From Corbicula japonica (lineage: Eukaryota; Mollusca; Bivalvia; Venerida; Cyrenidae): a stretch of DNA of 64,000 bases. Positions within the stretch are counted from its first letter, which is position 1. Each line of letters starts with the position of its first letter. The notes under the pieces are model-generated. The model had not been told where the DNA came from, ran no database searches, and saw nothing but the letters and a program-made list of their open reading frames with translations. Of the stretch, positions 45,485 to 58,000 are shown piece after piece. Where the stretch lies: positions 17,254,957 to 17,318,956 of the forward strand of contig JAZAYU010000004.1 in the NCBI GenBank assembly GCA_038501625.1. Direction: 5' to 3'. Position numbers and translations under genes: made by a program.

Positions 45485-45800
45485 GCAGTAAGATAAAGCT
45501 GGACTGCTTGGGTTGCGGGTTCGAGTAGCTGTACTGGCGCTGTTTGATGCAGTACAATGAAAGGCAGTCCGTTGCTGTCCAGTTAAGCTGAGAAAGCAGG
45601 GAATCGGTTTCATGCAGTAAAAGCAGTCTGCTGGTGTCCAGTTAAGCTGAGAAAAGCAGGAAACCAGTCTGATGCAGTAAAAGCAGTCTACTGGTGTCCA
45701 GTTAAGCTGAGATAAGCAGGAAACCAGTCTGATGCAGTATAAGCAGTCTACTGGTGTCCAGTTAAGCTGATAAAGGCAGAAAACCGGTTTAATACTGAGC
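45485..45800. repeat. 60 bp minisatellite with a B-box-like lead
   Basis: GTGTCCAGTTAAGCTGAGA and GATGCAGTAAAAGCAGTC repeat at a 60 bp period at least four times (about 45540-45800). The sequence before the array contains GGGTTGCGGGTTCGAGTAGC, close to an RNA polymerase III B-box, so the array may be the body of a SINE-like element. Confidence 0.8.
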
Positions 45801-46920
45801 AGTTAAGTTTAAAGGGTTAAAAAGCAAAGCAGCCATTTCCAGTTCTGATGAAATCTCCTAGAAGTGTTAAGATTTTGGAAAATGTTTTTTTTTCCTTTAG
45901 TTAAATTGAGATACAGGTTTTATAAATGCATAAGTATTTTTTTATTCCTGCTACCAGTCTTTGGACCTGTTCACTTTTCAAATAGTGAATTGCTTTCCAG
46001 TTTTCTAAAGCAAATACTAAACCACGGGGCACAGAAAATTTCGAACAACCGTAGGGCTGTAACAATACTTTGAGTGTAATATAGTATATTGCAGTACAAT
46101 GCATAGTACCACCTTGCCTCCACAGTATATTGCTTCATTGAAATAACATATGAATTAGTATTGGAGCTATTTTATTCTAGTTAAACCTGCTTAAACAAAA
46201 CATATTCAAATTGTTTTTCTTGGCCATGTTTGCATTCAACACCTTGTTGTTGGACACTTGGTCAATAATTCGGTTATTGATAAAACCAGGGTAACCATAC
46301 AATGTAACATCTTACCTTTCATTTGAATTCTTATTAAGAAACCATTTTAGTATTTTTATATTTTAATCTAATTAAAACAAATTGGGGTAATCAAAAGTGT
46401 CAACACAACAAGCCTTGTTGATTCACAAGAACTTTAACTTCTTTCAAAAATCACCAAATTTTTTAAAGAAATTCAGGTTCCTATGGTTGCTATAAAAACA
46501 GTTATGTCTAAAAGATTGTATGACTGATGAAGCAGATATTCTGTCAGATAAGCAGAGAACTTCATGCTGTTTTTAGATAATTCCCTGTCCATGTTTTTGT
46601 GTTTTTTTTAGGTTAACATTTTATTGAAATGAAATGATTGAATTATTAAAATCATAATGAAATTTAACTCTTCATTTTTGCCTTAAAAATACCCTATTGA
46701 CAGTGATAAAGGAAAACTGCTGATCTTGGGTATGCTGCAACTTCCTCACAGGTTCCTGCAGGCATCTGCTATGACCAGCTAGATAAAAGTGACTATCGCT
46801 TCCAAATTTTAAATGCCTTCATTCAGTTTTTAGCATACATGTACTTAAAATGTTTATGAGATCGATATACTTGTGTTAGCTCAATTTGATAACTAGCCTG
46901 ATTGCTCTTTATACTAATTG
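45801..46920. other. intergenic, nothing recognised
   Basis: AT-rich; no reading frame with protein character. Confidence 0.4.
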
Positions 46921-47310
46921 AATGAGGTGTAGACACAAAATTTTATAACTGAAATTAACACAGGGACATAAGATTAGTAAAAATGGTCACAGGAAAAAAA
47001 TGTTTTCTTTGCAATCAACACATCCTGTGTGACCATCTGTTCAAGTTTGAAAAAAATCTGCCCAATAGTTGACGAGGAGTTGATGCCACAAACTTTTATT
47101 ACTGAAAATAACAGAGCAATAACTCTGGTAAAAACAGTTGCAGGAAAACATCTTTTCATTTTGATTATCTTCACGTCCTGCTTGATCATCTGTGCAAGTT
47201 TGAAAGAAATCTGCCTTATGCAGGAGTTGATGCTACAAGATTTAGAGGACGTATGTGTGGACAAGTTTAACTATATGCCTCCCACATCTGGGGGCATAAA
47301 TTGTGGGGCT
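46921..47310. mobile_element. remnant of a tandem-repeat element ending in GGGGGCAT
   Basis: Two ~155 bp units with AAGTTTGAAARAAATCTGCC (47043 and 47198). The end TATGCCTCCCACATCTGGGGGCAT is a small hairpin (TGCCTCCC against GGGGGCA). The 120-codon plus-strand frame is the two units read through. Confidence 0.6.
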
Positions 47311-47805
47311 TTCATTCCTAGGTCATTAAGTAAACACTTGATAACCATCAAATCGGCTTCACTGTTAAATTTCAAAAATGCTTTTCTGTAATGTTCTTGA
47401 GATGATGCTCTAAGCAATGTTGTTTTAGAAAAATGATGGCTATTTCTGTCTATGGGGTTAATGATGCTATTATAATGAGCTATAAATGTTATCATTTAAG
47501 GACCAGTAAGGCTCTCTGTTTCCATGGAGAATGCCCCCAAACAGCTTAGTGAAGTCGAGTTCTTTTCAATTCTACCACGCTCTTTCTGTCCGTTATCAAA
47601 CCTTGCAAGAATGTGTGTATTATAAAAGAATTTACAAAAAGTAACAAATATTCTGTGCGTTTGCAAATTCAATAATCTGTAACAAAGGCCCATGGGTAGT
47701 GTAGTATATGATTAATACATTTGTACCTGGGTGCTAACTGCACATTGCCAAAGTTCAGTTTTTGAAGACTGAAAAAATGTATAATGAAAATAGACGAGCC
47801 TTTTA

Positions 47806-49457
47806 TTATGCCCCCGCCATGAAATGGCGACGGGCATTAAGAGTTGCTCCTGTCCGTCCGTCTGTCCGATATTCTCGTAAACGCAACTTCTCCTAAACTA
47901 CTGGTGGGAATTTAATGAAACTTTACCACAATGCTTGGCTTGATATGTAGTTGTGCATGAAGGTGGGGTTTCGCTCTTACATGTTCCGTTCAGAAGTTAT
48001 GGCCCTTTGATACTTCCATTTACATTAGTTTTAATAGGAATATATCTTGTGAACGCAACTACTGGTGGGAATTTAATGAAACTTTACCACAATGCTTGGC
48101 TTGATATGTAGTTGTGCATGAAGGTGGGGTTTCACTCTTACATGTTCCGTTCAGAAGTTATGGCCCTTTGATACTTCCATTTACATTAGTTTTAGTAGGA
48201 ATATATCTTGTGAACGCAACTTCTCCTAAACTACTGGTGGGAATTTAATGAAACTTTACCACAATGCTTGGCTTGATATGTAGTTGTGCATGAAGGTGGG
48301 GTTTCGCTCTTACATGTTCCGTTCAGAAGTTATGGCCCTTTGATACTTCCATTTACATTAGTTTTAATAGGAATATATCTCGTGGACGCAACTCCTCCTA
48401 CACTACTGGTGGGAATTTAATGAAACTTTACCACAATGCTTGGCTTGATATGTAGTTGTGCATGAAGGTGGGGTTTCGCTCTTACATGTTCCGTTCAGAA
48501 GTTATGGCCCTTTGATACTTCCATTTACATTAGTTTTAATAGGAATATATCTCGTGAACGCAACTCCTCCTACACTACTGGTGGGAATTTAATGAAACTT
48601 TACCACAATGCTTGGCTTGATATGTAGTTGTGCATAAAGGTGGGGTTTTGCTCTTACATGTTCTGTTCAAAAGTTATGGCCCTTTGATAATTTCATTTAC
48701 ATTAGTTTTATTCTTATATTTTGTGTTAAGCAAAATATGCATTTTGCCCATAACTTTAAAACTACTTGAGATATTGCCTTGAAACTTGAAATATATTTTC
48801 ACCATCAAAATCTACATCATAACCAACAAGACCCATAACCCTGCTTCCAATATTTTTTCAAATTATGCCCCTTCTTCACTTACATTTTGTGTTAAGCAAA
48901 ATATACACTTGGCCCTTAACTTTGTTATGAATGGAGGGATTTCAAAATAACTTGGCACAAATGTTCACCAAGACAAGGTGGTGTGTCGCATACAACACCC
49001 ATGCCTGTAGGTCCAAGGTCAAGGTCACTGTTACTAAAAATAGAAATTTCTTGCAAAATTTTGTCGGCTCTGTAACTTTGTTATTTGTTATTGGATTTTT
49101 AAATAACTTGGTTTAATTGATCACCATATTAAGACTGTGTGTCACATACATTCCCAAGCCTGTAGGTCCAAGGTCAAGGTCAATGTTACTAAAAATAGAA
49201 TTTTCTTCTCCAGGCTGTAACTTTGTTATGAATGGAGGGATTTCAAAATAACTTGGCACAAATGTTCACCATGACAGGGTGGTGTGTCCGCACAAAACCC
49301 ATGCCTGTAGATCGAAGGTCAAGGTCACTGTTACTAAAAGTAGAATTTTCTTGTAATAGGAATATATCTCGTGAACACAACTTGTCCTACACTACTGCTG
49401 GGAGCTTTATGAAAAACCCATAGCGGGGGCATCCGTGTCCTTTGGACACATTTCTAG
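47806..49457 (-). mobile_element. tandem-repeat mobile element D (Helitron-associated style)
   Basis: Read on the minus strand it starts ACTAGAAATGTGTCCAAAGG and ACACGGATGCCCCCGC, has an inner set of ~150 bp units (AATGGAGGGATTTCAAAATA at 48930 and 49231), then a regular array of 172 bp units, a GGACAGACGGACGGACAGG microsatellite and the terminal hairpin GCCATTTCATGGC with GGGGGCATAATA. The order is that of elements A-C but the sequence is unrelated. Confidence 0.75.
47881..48700. repeat. 172 bp tandem array in element D
   Basis: CTTTACCACAATGCTTGGCT starts at 47921, 48082, 48254, 48426 and 48598: one step of 161 (a 11-bp deletion of the TTCTCCTAAAC stretch) and three of 172. Units are nearly identical, so the array expanded recently. 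Confidence 0.9.
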
Positions 49458-50040
49458 TTTTATTTATAAACAGAAGGCAAAATAAATCGAGACATGAAAG
49501 AAAACATATTAGAAGTAAATTGTAAAGGACCTGCAAATTTCTAGAAAGGTATGTATAGCTATGGCAAGAGAACAAAGGAGACTCTTTCCCATATTTTTTG
49601 TAGGCCATAGTCTAGGCTTGTACCACTAAATTTTGCTTTTGGATAAAGGCTGTCCCGTTGTGAACTTAAGATTCATTCTGTATTTCTTGCTTATAGCACT
49701 TTAATATGCGTAAATGTGATATTTATCTTTGCTGCAAAACCTTAAGAAAGCTATGGCCACAGTGACTGTGACCTTTGGAAAAAGTCACACCAAGAGAATG
49801 AGAATATAAATAAACATAGATGCTACAGAGGTGCATGAATGAAAAACAAAGGGTTCAAAGTCCACTATTTCCAGTTTTACGAGTCACAAACATTATTCAT
49901 CTATTTGATGCAGCCTGCTTTAGTTAAATGAATTGTGTTTTTAGCTGGCGTGAATTCAAGACCCACTTCAAACAAATCATTACAAAATGCAGACCAAGTT
50001 CATATCTGATTATAAGCCACCATATTTCGACTGTATTACA
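49458..50040. other. intergenic, nothing recognised
   Basis: No coding or repeat signal. Confidence 0.35.
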
Positions 50041-50045
50041 ACTCA

Positions 50046-50680
50046 TTTAATGCCTCCAAAGGGAGGCATATAGTAATCGGCACTGTGAAATGTTGGTCCG
50101 GTTAAATCTTGTCATCGCTTCTCCAAAACTGCTCGAGAGGGATTTCATTAAAACTTCACAGGAGTGTTCTTCACCAAGCCTAGTTGAGTATACCATCTGT
50201 AATTTCCACTCCAATTATTTTTGGCTGAGTTATGGGCACTTAGTCATTTTATAGGTGCATTACATAAACCAAATTGCATCTTTATATTCTATTACTTTCA
50301 TATAAAAATCTTGTCCACACTTCTGCCCCAAAACTGCATGGAAGCTTTCATAGAAACTTCACATGAGTATCACCAAGCCTAGTTAATTTTGGCCAAGTTA
50401 TGGACCCTTGGTCTTTTGTTCAACTAGATAACTTCTATCTTAAAATCTTGTCAAAGCTTCACCTCCAAAACAGCTTGTGGGATCTCATTGAAACTTCACT
50501 AGAATGTTCGGCACCAAGCCTTGTGCATGTCGTCGGGAGTTTCTGCTCAGATAATTTTTGCCAGAGTTATTGGCTCTTGGTCATTAATTTATATAACTAC
50601 TATATTAAAACCTTGTACACACTTTCTCCATAACCACTTGGAAAACGTTTACCAGAGTAATGGGCCCCAGTCATTTGGTT
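50046..50680 (+). mobile_element. tandem-repeat element starting TGCCTCCAAAGGGAGGCA
   Basis: The start is a perfect small hairpin (TGCCTCC/GGAGGCA). It is followed by about four diverged ~140-150 bp units marked by TTGAAACTTCAC and CACCAAGCCTWGT. The other end is not clear. Confidence 0.6.
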
Positions 50681-51360
50681 AGCTTAACTTCTCGTTTTCT
50701 TGAGGAATTTACTTCAAATATGCGTTTCTTATCATCACCCACATCATGTGGTAAGGTCGATAACTAATAATCATATTTCCAGGATAATCTCCCATTTAAC
50801 ATGCATTGAGCAATCTTTATATTTAGCATGAATGTTAACAAGATGATGTATTGTGCGCAACCACAGGTACACATCTAAAGGGTCAGTATCACAGTAGGGA
50901 GTCAAAGGTAACATGAAAGCTTTTCCGGCCCAAGACTAACATGCATTGAGCAATGTTATTTATAATTGGCATGAATGTTGTCCTCAATGAGATGATGTGT
51001 TGTGCGTTATTCCAAAACGAACATGATGAGCAAGTCTGGTAATAATTTGATTTAAAACATGATGAGCAAGTCTGGTAATAATTTGATTTAAAACAAGATG
51101 AGCAAGTCTGGTAATAATTTGATTTAAAATGTGGAGTTGATCAAGCTTACAAAGTTGTTTTTGTATTGGACCAAGTCACTTAATCTTTTAAACCCCTTTT
51201 TCAACCAGAACGTTAGCAAGAAAAATATTTTGTGCAGACAGAACATATCAACTTGTGTAGAGCATTCTGAGGTTTCTTCTGTATATATTATTTTGCTGAC
51301 AGCATACCAGCATGAAAAATAAACAACAGCCTTGCTGAAGTAGAACACGTAACATTTTTT
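50681..51360. other. intergenic with a short tandem repeat
   Basis: GATGAGCAAGTCTGGTAATA, ATTTGATTTAAAACA repeats three times at 51023-51128 (about 39 bp unit). CTAACATGCATTGAGCAATC-type phrases occur twice (about 50797 and 50937). No gene. Confidence 0.6.
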
Positions 51361-51602
51361 TAAACAAGAGTGCTTAAGTGCCACAAAATATGCCCATGGA
51401 AAAATTTGCCATTTTTTGACCCTATAAAGAGCCATAAGTCTGAAGTGGCTACAGTGATTTGTCTGGTTATCGAACAAAGCCGAGATATTATGCCTATAAA
51501 CATTTTCCCCAAGTTTCATGAAGATCAGTGAACAACTGTTTGAGTTATAAGGTGGACACCGCGCGAACTCCCGACAGCCATTGGTGTTCCCATAATACAA
51601 CC
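51361..51602. mobile_element. fragment of an AAACAAGAG-headed element
   Basis: AAACAAGAGTGCTTAAGTGC resembles the head of elements A-C; AAGTTTCATGAAGATCAGTG is a phrase common in such arrays. Only one unit is present. Confidence 0.5.
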
Positions 51603-52076
51603 TGTCTATGATGTTATTAAAATTTAACCTTGAACTGATTAAGAATTTGACAGTGGAAAAATAATAATCTTGGCAACAAAGCCTTAATACAGCATGAATT
51701 TTTAAAATCAATATTAAGAACACCAAACACAAAACAAAACATCTGAAATTTTATCCAGAAATACCATTTATGGCAACAATACAGTTTATGACTATGCCAT
51801 TAAACAACATATCTAATGGATGAATGTATTTAAAATATGTTAAGTAAAATCATTCTTCCAACTTAAAATTTAAAATGAATGACAATGAATAAACACAGTT
51901 AACATTTGATTTGAATGACAATTATGATGATTTGTTTGAAATTGATTTATCCATGATTTTTATCCGAGGTACTATTCCTTCAATTCCTAAATGGCTCTCT
52001 CCGTTGGACAAATCGATGATGAAAAATGCCCTGTTTGCAATTAAAACATTCACAGCATGAACTGACATGATGAACA
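51603..52076 (-). other. probable 3' UTR and downstream flank of the SAFB-like gene
   Basis: Follows the stop codon at 52077. No unambiguous AATAAA found on the minus strand. Confidence 0.35.
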
Positions 52077-55000
52077 CTAATATCTTCTGAGATTAGGTAA
52101 TGCTTTATAAGCGTCAAATCTTTGATCAGCCTGACGGGCTTGGCCTTGCAGAGTTGGAGCAGCCATCATGATTGCACCAGGGGCCATCGAGGTGGTCACA
52201 TACATTCCTGTAGGAACATTGGCAATGATCGGTGGAGCTCCTACAGTCTGGTAAGCTATGGGTCTAGCTTCTGGCTGTACAATAGAGCTACCAGCCCACC
52301 TGTCAGGCTGTCTCACCTGTGAATTGTCTGTTCTACCAGTACCCACACCCCAACTTCCCTGACCACCTAAAGATCCTTGTGTCCCAGTATCTGTAATGAA
52401 ACATCAATGCACTTTCAAGTTTTGATCCTAAACACTATCAATATTATAATATAACTTACAAATTAATTCTCGATGCAAAAAATAGGTAGAACTGTTATCA
52501 TTTCTGTACTTGGGGGGGGGGGGGGGGGGAATTACTGATTTCCAGAAAATACTAACTAAATTTATACAATTTTAATTAAACACAAATATTTTAAACACAA
52601 ATTTACTGGTGACAGAGTACCTGTAATCAGAAGCTAGAGTATCGAGGTTTAAATTACCAGTGAAACCGTCACTTTCCCAATTAAAGTTCATGAATGTTTT
52701 GAGAAGTTTCAAACAAAGAATAATGCTTACTTTTCAATACTCCCCCAGTCTGAGCCCTTGAGAAGTTCTTGTTACTGCTGTCCCTGCCTCTCTCCTGTAT
52801 GCCCTGGTTGCCTCCACTCCGGCCCTGGCCCTGCCATGAGCTACCCCGAGTGGCCTGGTTGAGAGACCCACTTGAGCCCCTAATGTCCTGCTGCGACCCA
52901 CGGCTATCTATTAAAGGAAGATATTTTAAGTTTTAAATGACTCTGTATGTTCATTAGACAATTTTTTTTTTGCTGTGCTTAAATTTCACCAAACAGCAAG
53001 ATTTCATGAAACATTACTTAGGTAACCTGTATTCAAATCTATCAACTGTATTACTGGTAAATGTTGTCAATAAATTTACAAATTTATGCATGCAGATTGT
53101 ATCTGACAGAAGATTTGTATATTAATTGTACTTAAATTGTACTTTTAAAAGTTCTACAACCACATACTTTTAAATATTCTATCAAACATGTTTGTGCTGT
53201 AAGTTTTAGATATTATTATCTTCACTGAAGAGGTTCTTTTTGGTCATTACACTCTTCAAATAAAAATGCTTTAAGTGCTTTAAAAAGTCAGAATGTCTTG
53301 TATTTCAACTAAGTTTTAAAAGAAAGCTTGCATTTAAAAGTAGATCATACAAGCTGTTAAATGCTCTTCAATGAACAACAGTTCCTTGCATACAAGATCA
53401 GGGGCTTTCCCTAATTTTTCACTTATGTCAAAAAACATCATCTTACACCCTTGTTAACACAAGTCATGTCACACTTTTGTAGTGAATGTGAAATTACTGT
53501 GAATAAGCTTGCTTTAGTAAAGACAGGTTTAGAAAAAAATTAATTAAAGGTTTAAACGGATAAATGGTATGCAAGAAAAAGTATCTCCAACATGTTAGAT
53601 TTGAAGGCAACAATCTAGAAACTGTTTTGGGCTGAAATGCAGCTCTACTATCCAAAATAGCCTCTGGGCTGTTTATAAAAAAATGGCTGGTTTGGATTTT
53701 CCTGTTATAAAAATGTACAACAAACAGTTACTTCCATTTTCCTACTTTGCAGAGGTGTCTCATCATGCCCTTTAAAGATTTGTGAAGTTTCATCAAAATA
53801 GCACCATCCGTTAAAAAAATATTCTAAAATAATTGGCAAAAAATGTCAGGAGTGTGACAAAAAAGTGACACTTTTCAAAATCTCATTTGTTCAGACCGTT
53901 ATTTTACAAAAAGCTTGAGTAAAGACAAGTTTTAGTGTTGTTTTAGTAAAAGGTGAATTTATTAGGCATCAAATAATGATAAAATTAAGCATATTATACT
54001 TAAAGTAATCAAAATTTATGCTATTCAGTCAAGCGTGGTAGATTAGAAAATACCTCAAGAAAATCAATACATCATTGCTTTATAAATTTATAGGACTTTA
54101 AAGATTAATAGTACATAAGAAATGTTTTGTGTATCATTAAGTATTATGTTTCTAGATGCAATAATTATAATATTATCACCTCTATTATAATTAAATTTGT
54201 CTGCAGCTCCCTTCAGAAAAAGTCAGCTAAATTTGTCAGGAGTGTGACATTATGCACATATTGCAATATTCTGTCAACATATCCTTTACATGAAAACAAG
54301 AGCATGTTTTTTCCTAGAAGTCTATGTCATGTTTTGTTAAACTGTGACAAACAGGAATGGCCTTAGTGAAACATTTTTGAGTACACTGTAATTATGTGGT
54401 TGTCAGGATTTTCTTTTCTTAATGCGATACCACAAGTTCTAAAGCAATTATATTTGATGCTTCAACATGTTTTTTAACAGAAATGCACATTTAAATAATA
54501 AAAAACAGTTATACTTGTATTTTAAGCACATAAATTAAAATTCTTTGATTTATTTAATATTGGTCAATAAAGCTCCATTAAAATTTTATTCTGCCACATA
54601 TGAGTAATACTTGATTGATTTTGATCACAGTAAAGACTGTACAAACATATGGACCAACCAGTCTGAACTTTTTATGAACTTAAATTCTTTACATTTTTTT
54701 CACTTCTCTTGCCATTTTTCAAATGACAATATCTCGGTAACCAGTTGACCGATTCCAAAAATCTTTTCATTCTAATAAGCAAAAAATACAGAATAACAAG
54801 TTTGGAATTTTAATGAACTTTAATTTTTCACTTTTTTCACTTTTCCAGCCATTTTTTTTTTTAAACAGCCCCTCTCTGGCACCAGATTTTCCCATCTGAA
54901 CCTGGCTCGTGTGAAAGATAGTTGTAATAATGGTTGGACACAACCGCATACCATTATTGCATTATGCAAATATCCCTTTACTCTAATGATACACCATTAT

Positions 55001-58000
55001 TGCCAGGGGCAACAGTGTAGATCAAGATCAGCCGGCACATTCATGAATTTTAATCAGGATCTACTTTTTTCACTTTTAGATTCATCAGGTTATTTCTGAC
55101 CAAAATGCTATCGGTGTAGATCTAGATTAAGTAGATGGCACAGATATGCCGGCTGAATTGGATCTACACTGGTTGCTTACATGCTAAAAGGCATATATAT
55201 GGAGTAAAGGGTTAAATTATAATTTAAAAAATTCCCGCAGCATGCTTCCAAAAGCCAGGGTACAATTATTATTAACAAGCTTTTGCCAGGGTACAATTAT
55301 TATTAAAAAGCTTTTAACTGTAATAACCACGTATCCCCACATTCACCATTTTATTACAGTCACCAGACTTTGGTTCATGATTTTCTTTTTAATTTCTTCC
55401 ATCACCAAACTATTGAAAAATTTACTTACTGATGCTTTCATGGAACCTGGAGAATGCAAAAACAGGCTGTCTTCAGTGCATGTGAACTTACAGCCTTAAT
55501 TAAACACGTAATATGGACTTCCATGAGATTTCAAAACTTTGTAATTGGATACTAGTTAGTAATTTCCATTGATTTAAACTGAAATGTTTATTGGGTTACT
55601 CTTTTTGAAATGTATTCTGCTTTAATGGTTCACTCCATATAACAATAACACTTAACAATCATTAAAATTTATTGTTATGAAGTATTAGTAGTATACTTAT
55701 CTATTTTGTGATTGGTAACAAAACTGGCCTCGGTCAAAATATCTTTCTGATATGAAAAGCTGGTACAAAAGCTCAATTTTCTACATATTTCGATTTCAGT
55801 TAGATTTTGGCTTGCAACCAAAACATCAAACACGACGTGCTGCGACTGATATTTTCGTTGAGAAGTAGCGCGGGAAAGTATAGGTGACAGAACGTTGTTC
55901 ATTGTTAATCACACCTTCAGGTTGCTTTACTTTGAGCCACACCTTTTGTTACTGTTTCAATATCCGTGAATGGAATGAACCCGCAATGACAAAAATTTGA
56001 TTGACAGCAAAACCCAATTTGAAGTAAAATATGGTGTCTTTTGATTGGAGTGGCAGTTCTAACATTCATAGCATGACAAAAAACGAGGTCGGCGTTTTGT
56101 GAAGTGCTGCAGAGCAACAGGTGATTACAGAGTTTGCTCACTGGGTCAAAATCTAAATGAAATCGAAATTTGATGTGTCATTAATTGGAAACCCTTGACA
56201 TGTACTTTGCATAGCCATACATTTTTTTCTAATTTGCCATTAAAAAGCAGTGGGCCAATTTCAAATGATTTGTGATTTCTAGCCTCATTTAAATCAGATA
56301 CATATCATTGAAACAATTGCATGCATAACACTGACAACTTAAACATATACAAGTAGCTCAACCTTAGTATTGCACTACTGACCGACTGAACTAACCACCT
56401 CACTGACTGGCTGCACTGATTGACTAATAGATGTAGATGTTAAATATGGTGTGCAGTGTATGCTTTTATTCAGCTTTTGCAAGATAGACTGCCTCTGACA
56501 TTATATTTCATGAATTGGTTATCTTACATTCTGATGAATTGATTTAATTACAACCTTGGTTATTACAGCAATATATTATCATAAAACAGACTCCACAAAT
56601 TTTACAAACAGCTTAAGTAAATTGTTAAAACCTTTCTTATTCGACAGCTCACTTTAAAATCTCATGGACAAATCCATATAGTATCAACATGCATACCCCA
56701 AGTTCCATAAAAACAACACAATCACCAAATTTTTCAGGATCCATATTCTCAGAAATGAATCAAAATAATAAAATCATTTAATTGCATAAACTGACTGTTA
56801 AAGAACAAATATAATACAGATACACTAAGGTGAAAAAGGCTTTAAGAGTACAAGATAAGTTGTATAGACATCTCACCTCTGTGATCTCTATTGCTCATCA
56901 TGTTCTGGTCTTTATCTGATGATCTGAAATCTGATCTGTTATCTCTTGCACCAAGACTCTGACGCCCTCCTGTCCGTTCTGTAGATCTATTGTCCATTCC
57001 TCGTTCTCGAACATCCCGCTGGTTTGTGTCCCGGTAGCCAGACCCTCCAACATCTCGTCTATCGTCGCGGACCGGACCTCGATCTGCACTTCTGTCCATT
57101 CCTCTATCATTCCTGCCCTGAGGTGCTCGCTCCACCCGGTCAGTACCGCGATCTCTGCCAACTGGTGCACTCCTACAAACAAGCAGTCGATAAAACTCAA
57201 GTTAGAATAAGCTTAGTAATGCTTCAAGCAAAGAGCTATAAATATTTTCTACAATTCTACAAGGAAACAGTGGTATGTTCTTACAGCTGCCCTATTCTCA
57301 GATATCTAGCCTGACAAGTATCTTTAATACATCTTAGAAAGCAAACATTAGTTTTAGTTTACCAGTTTAATAATACTTTTTGTTAGCAATAATCTGTTTT
57401 TATAAATCAAAATATCAACAAACATATTAATACTTAAAACTTAAGTGTAGTTAAGTGGGGTGCAGCATACCTATCATTATATCTCTGGTCTCTGCTGGCT
57501 CTCTCCTCTCTAACTGGGGCTGTGTTTCTGTTGTCTCTATGTCCTCCGACATCACGCACTTCTCGACGGTCTTCTACCCTTCCACCACGTGGGGCTATGT
57601 CCCCTCTAGTGTCAATTCCACGTCGATCAAACCTGTCCGGCATTCTTCGATTATCAGTCACTGTATCTTGCTGTGGAACTCTCTCAACGTACCTTCCACC
57701 AACACCAGTATCTCGACCACTGCGTTCTCTGTCAATTCTAGAGCAGCAGATAATGTCTTATTTTAATATATTTACAACCTATTTATTCAGAAGAAAGTCA
57801 AAATCTACAATTTTCAATCATCAAAAAGCCATTACTCTGCTGAAAAAGGGAACTGAAACAAGCAAACTTGACATGGAAGTTATGCCATTAAACAGCATCA
57901 CAAGAAGATCATATAATGATTGCTCAAGACATCAGTCAAAGGCTTAATTAACACTGGTAATAATGGCATGAAAAGGGCCATTTCCAACTTGACATGGAAT

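Noticed and set aside
45485..45560. A tRNA gene
   Set aside because: Only a B-box-like stretch; no A-box at the right distance and no cloverleaf I can draw.
51124..51732. 202-codon minus-strand frame
   Set aside because: The longest frame here, but rich in Phe, Cys and Asn with no motif, it crosses a repeat-element fragment, and there is no start context or splice support. I could not assign it and do not call it a gene.
54127..54366. 79-codon plus-strand frame
   Set aside because: AT-rich intron sequence with no coding character.
56898..57200. 100-codon minus-strand frame reading VHQLAEIAVLTGWSEH
   Set aside because: Alternate frame of the SAFB-like exon 57172-56877; the other frame keeps phase with both neighbours and has the family's composition.
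57455..57947. 103- and 141-codon plus-strand frames
   Set aside because: Antisense to the Arg/Asp-rich SAFB-like exon 57737-57471.
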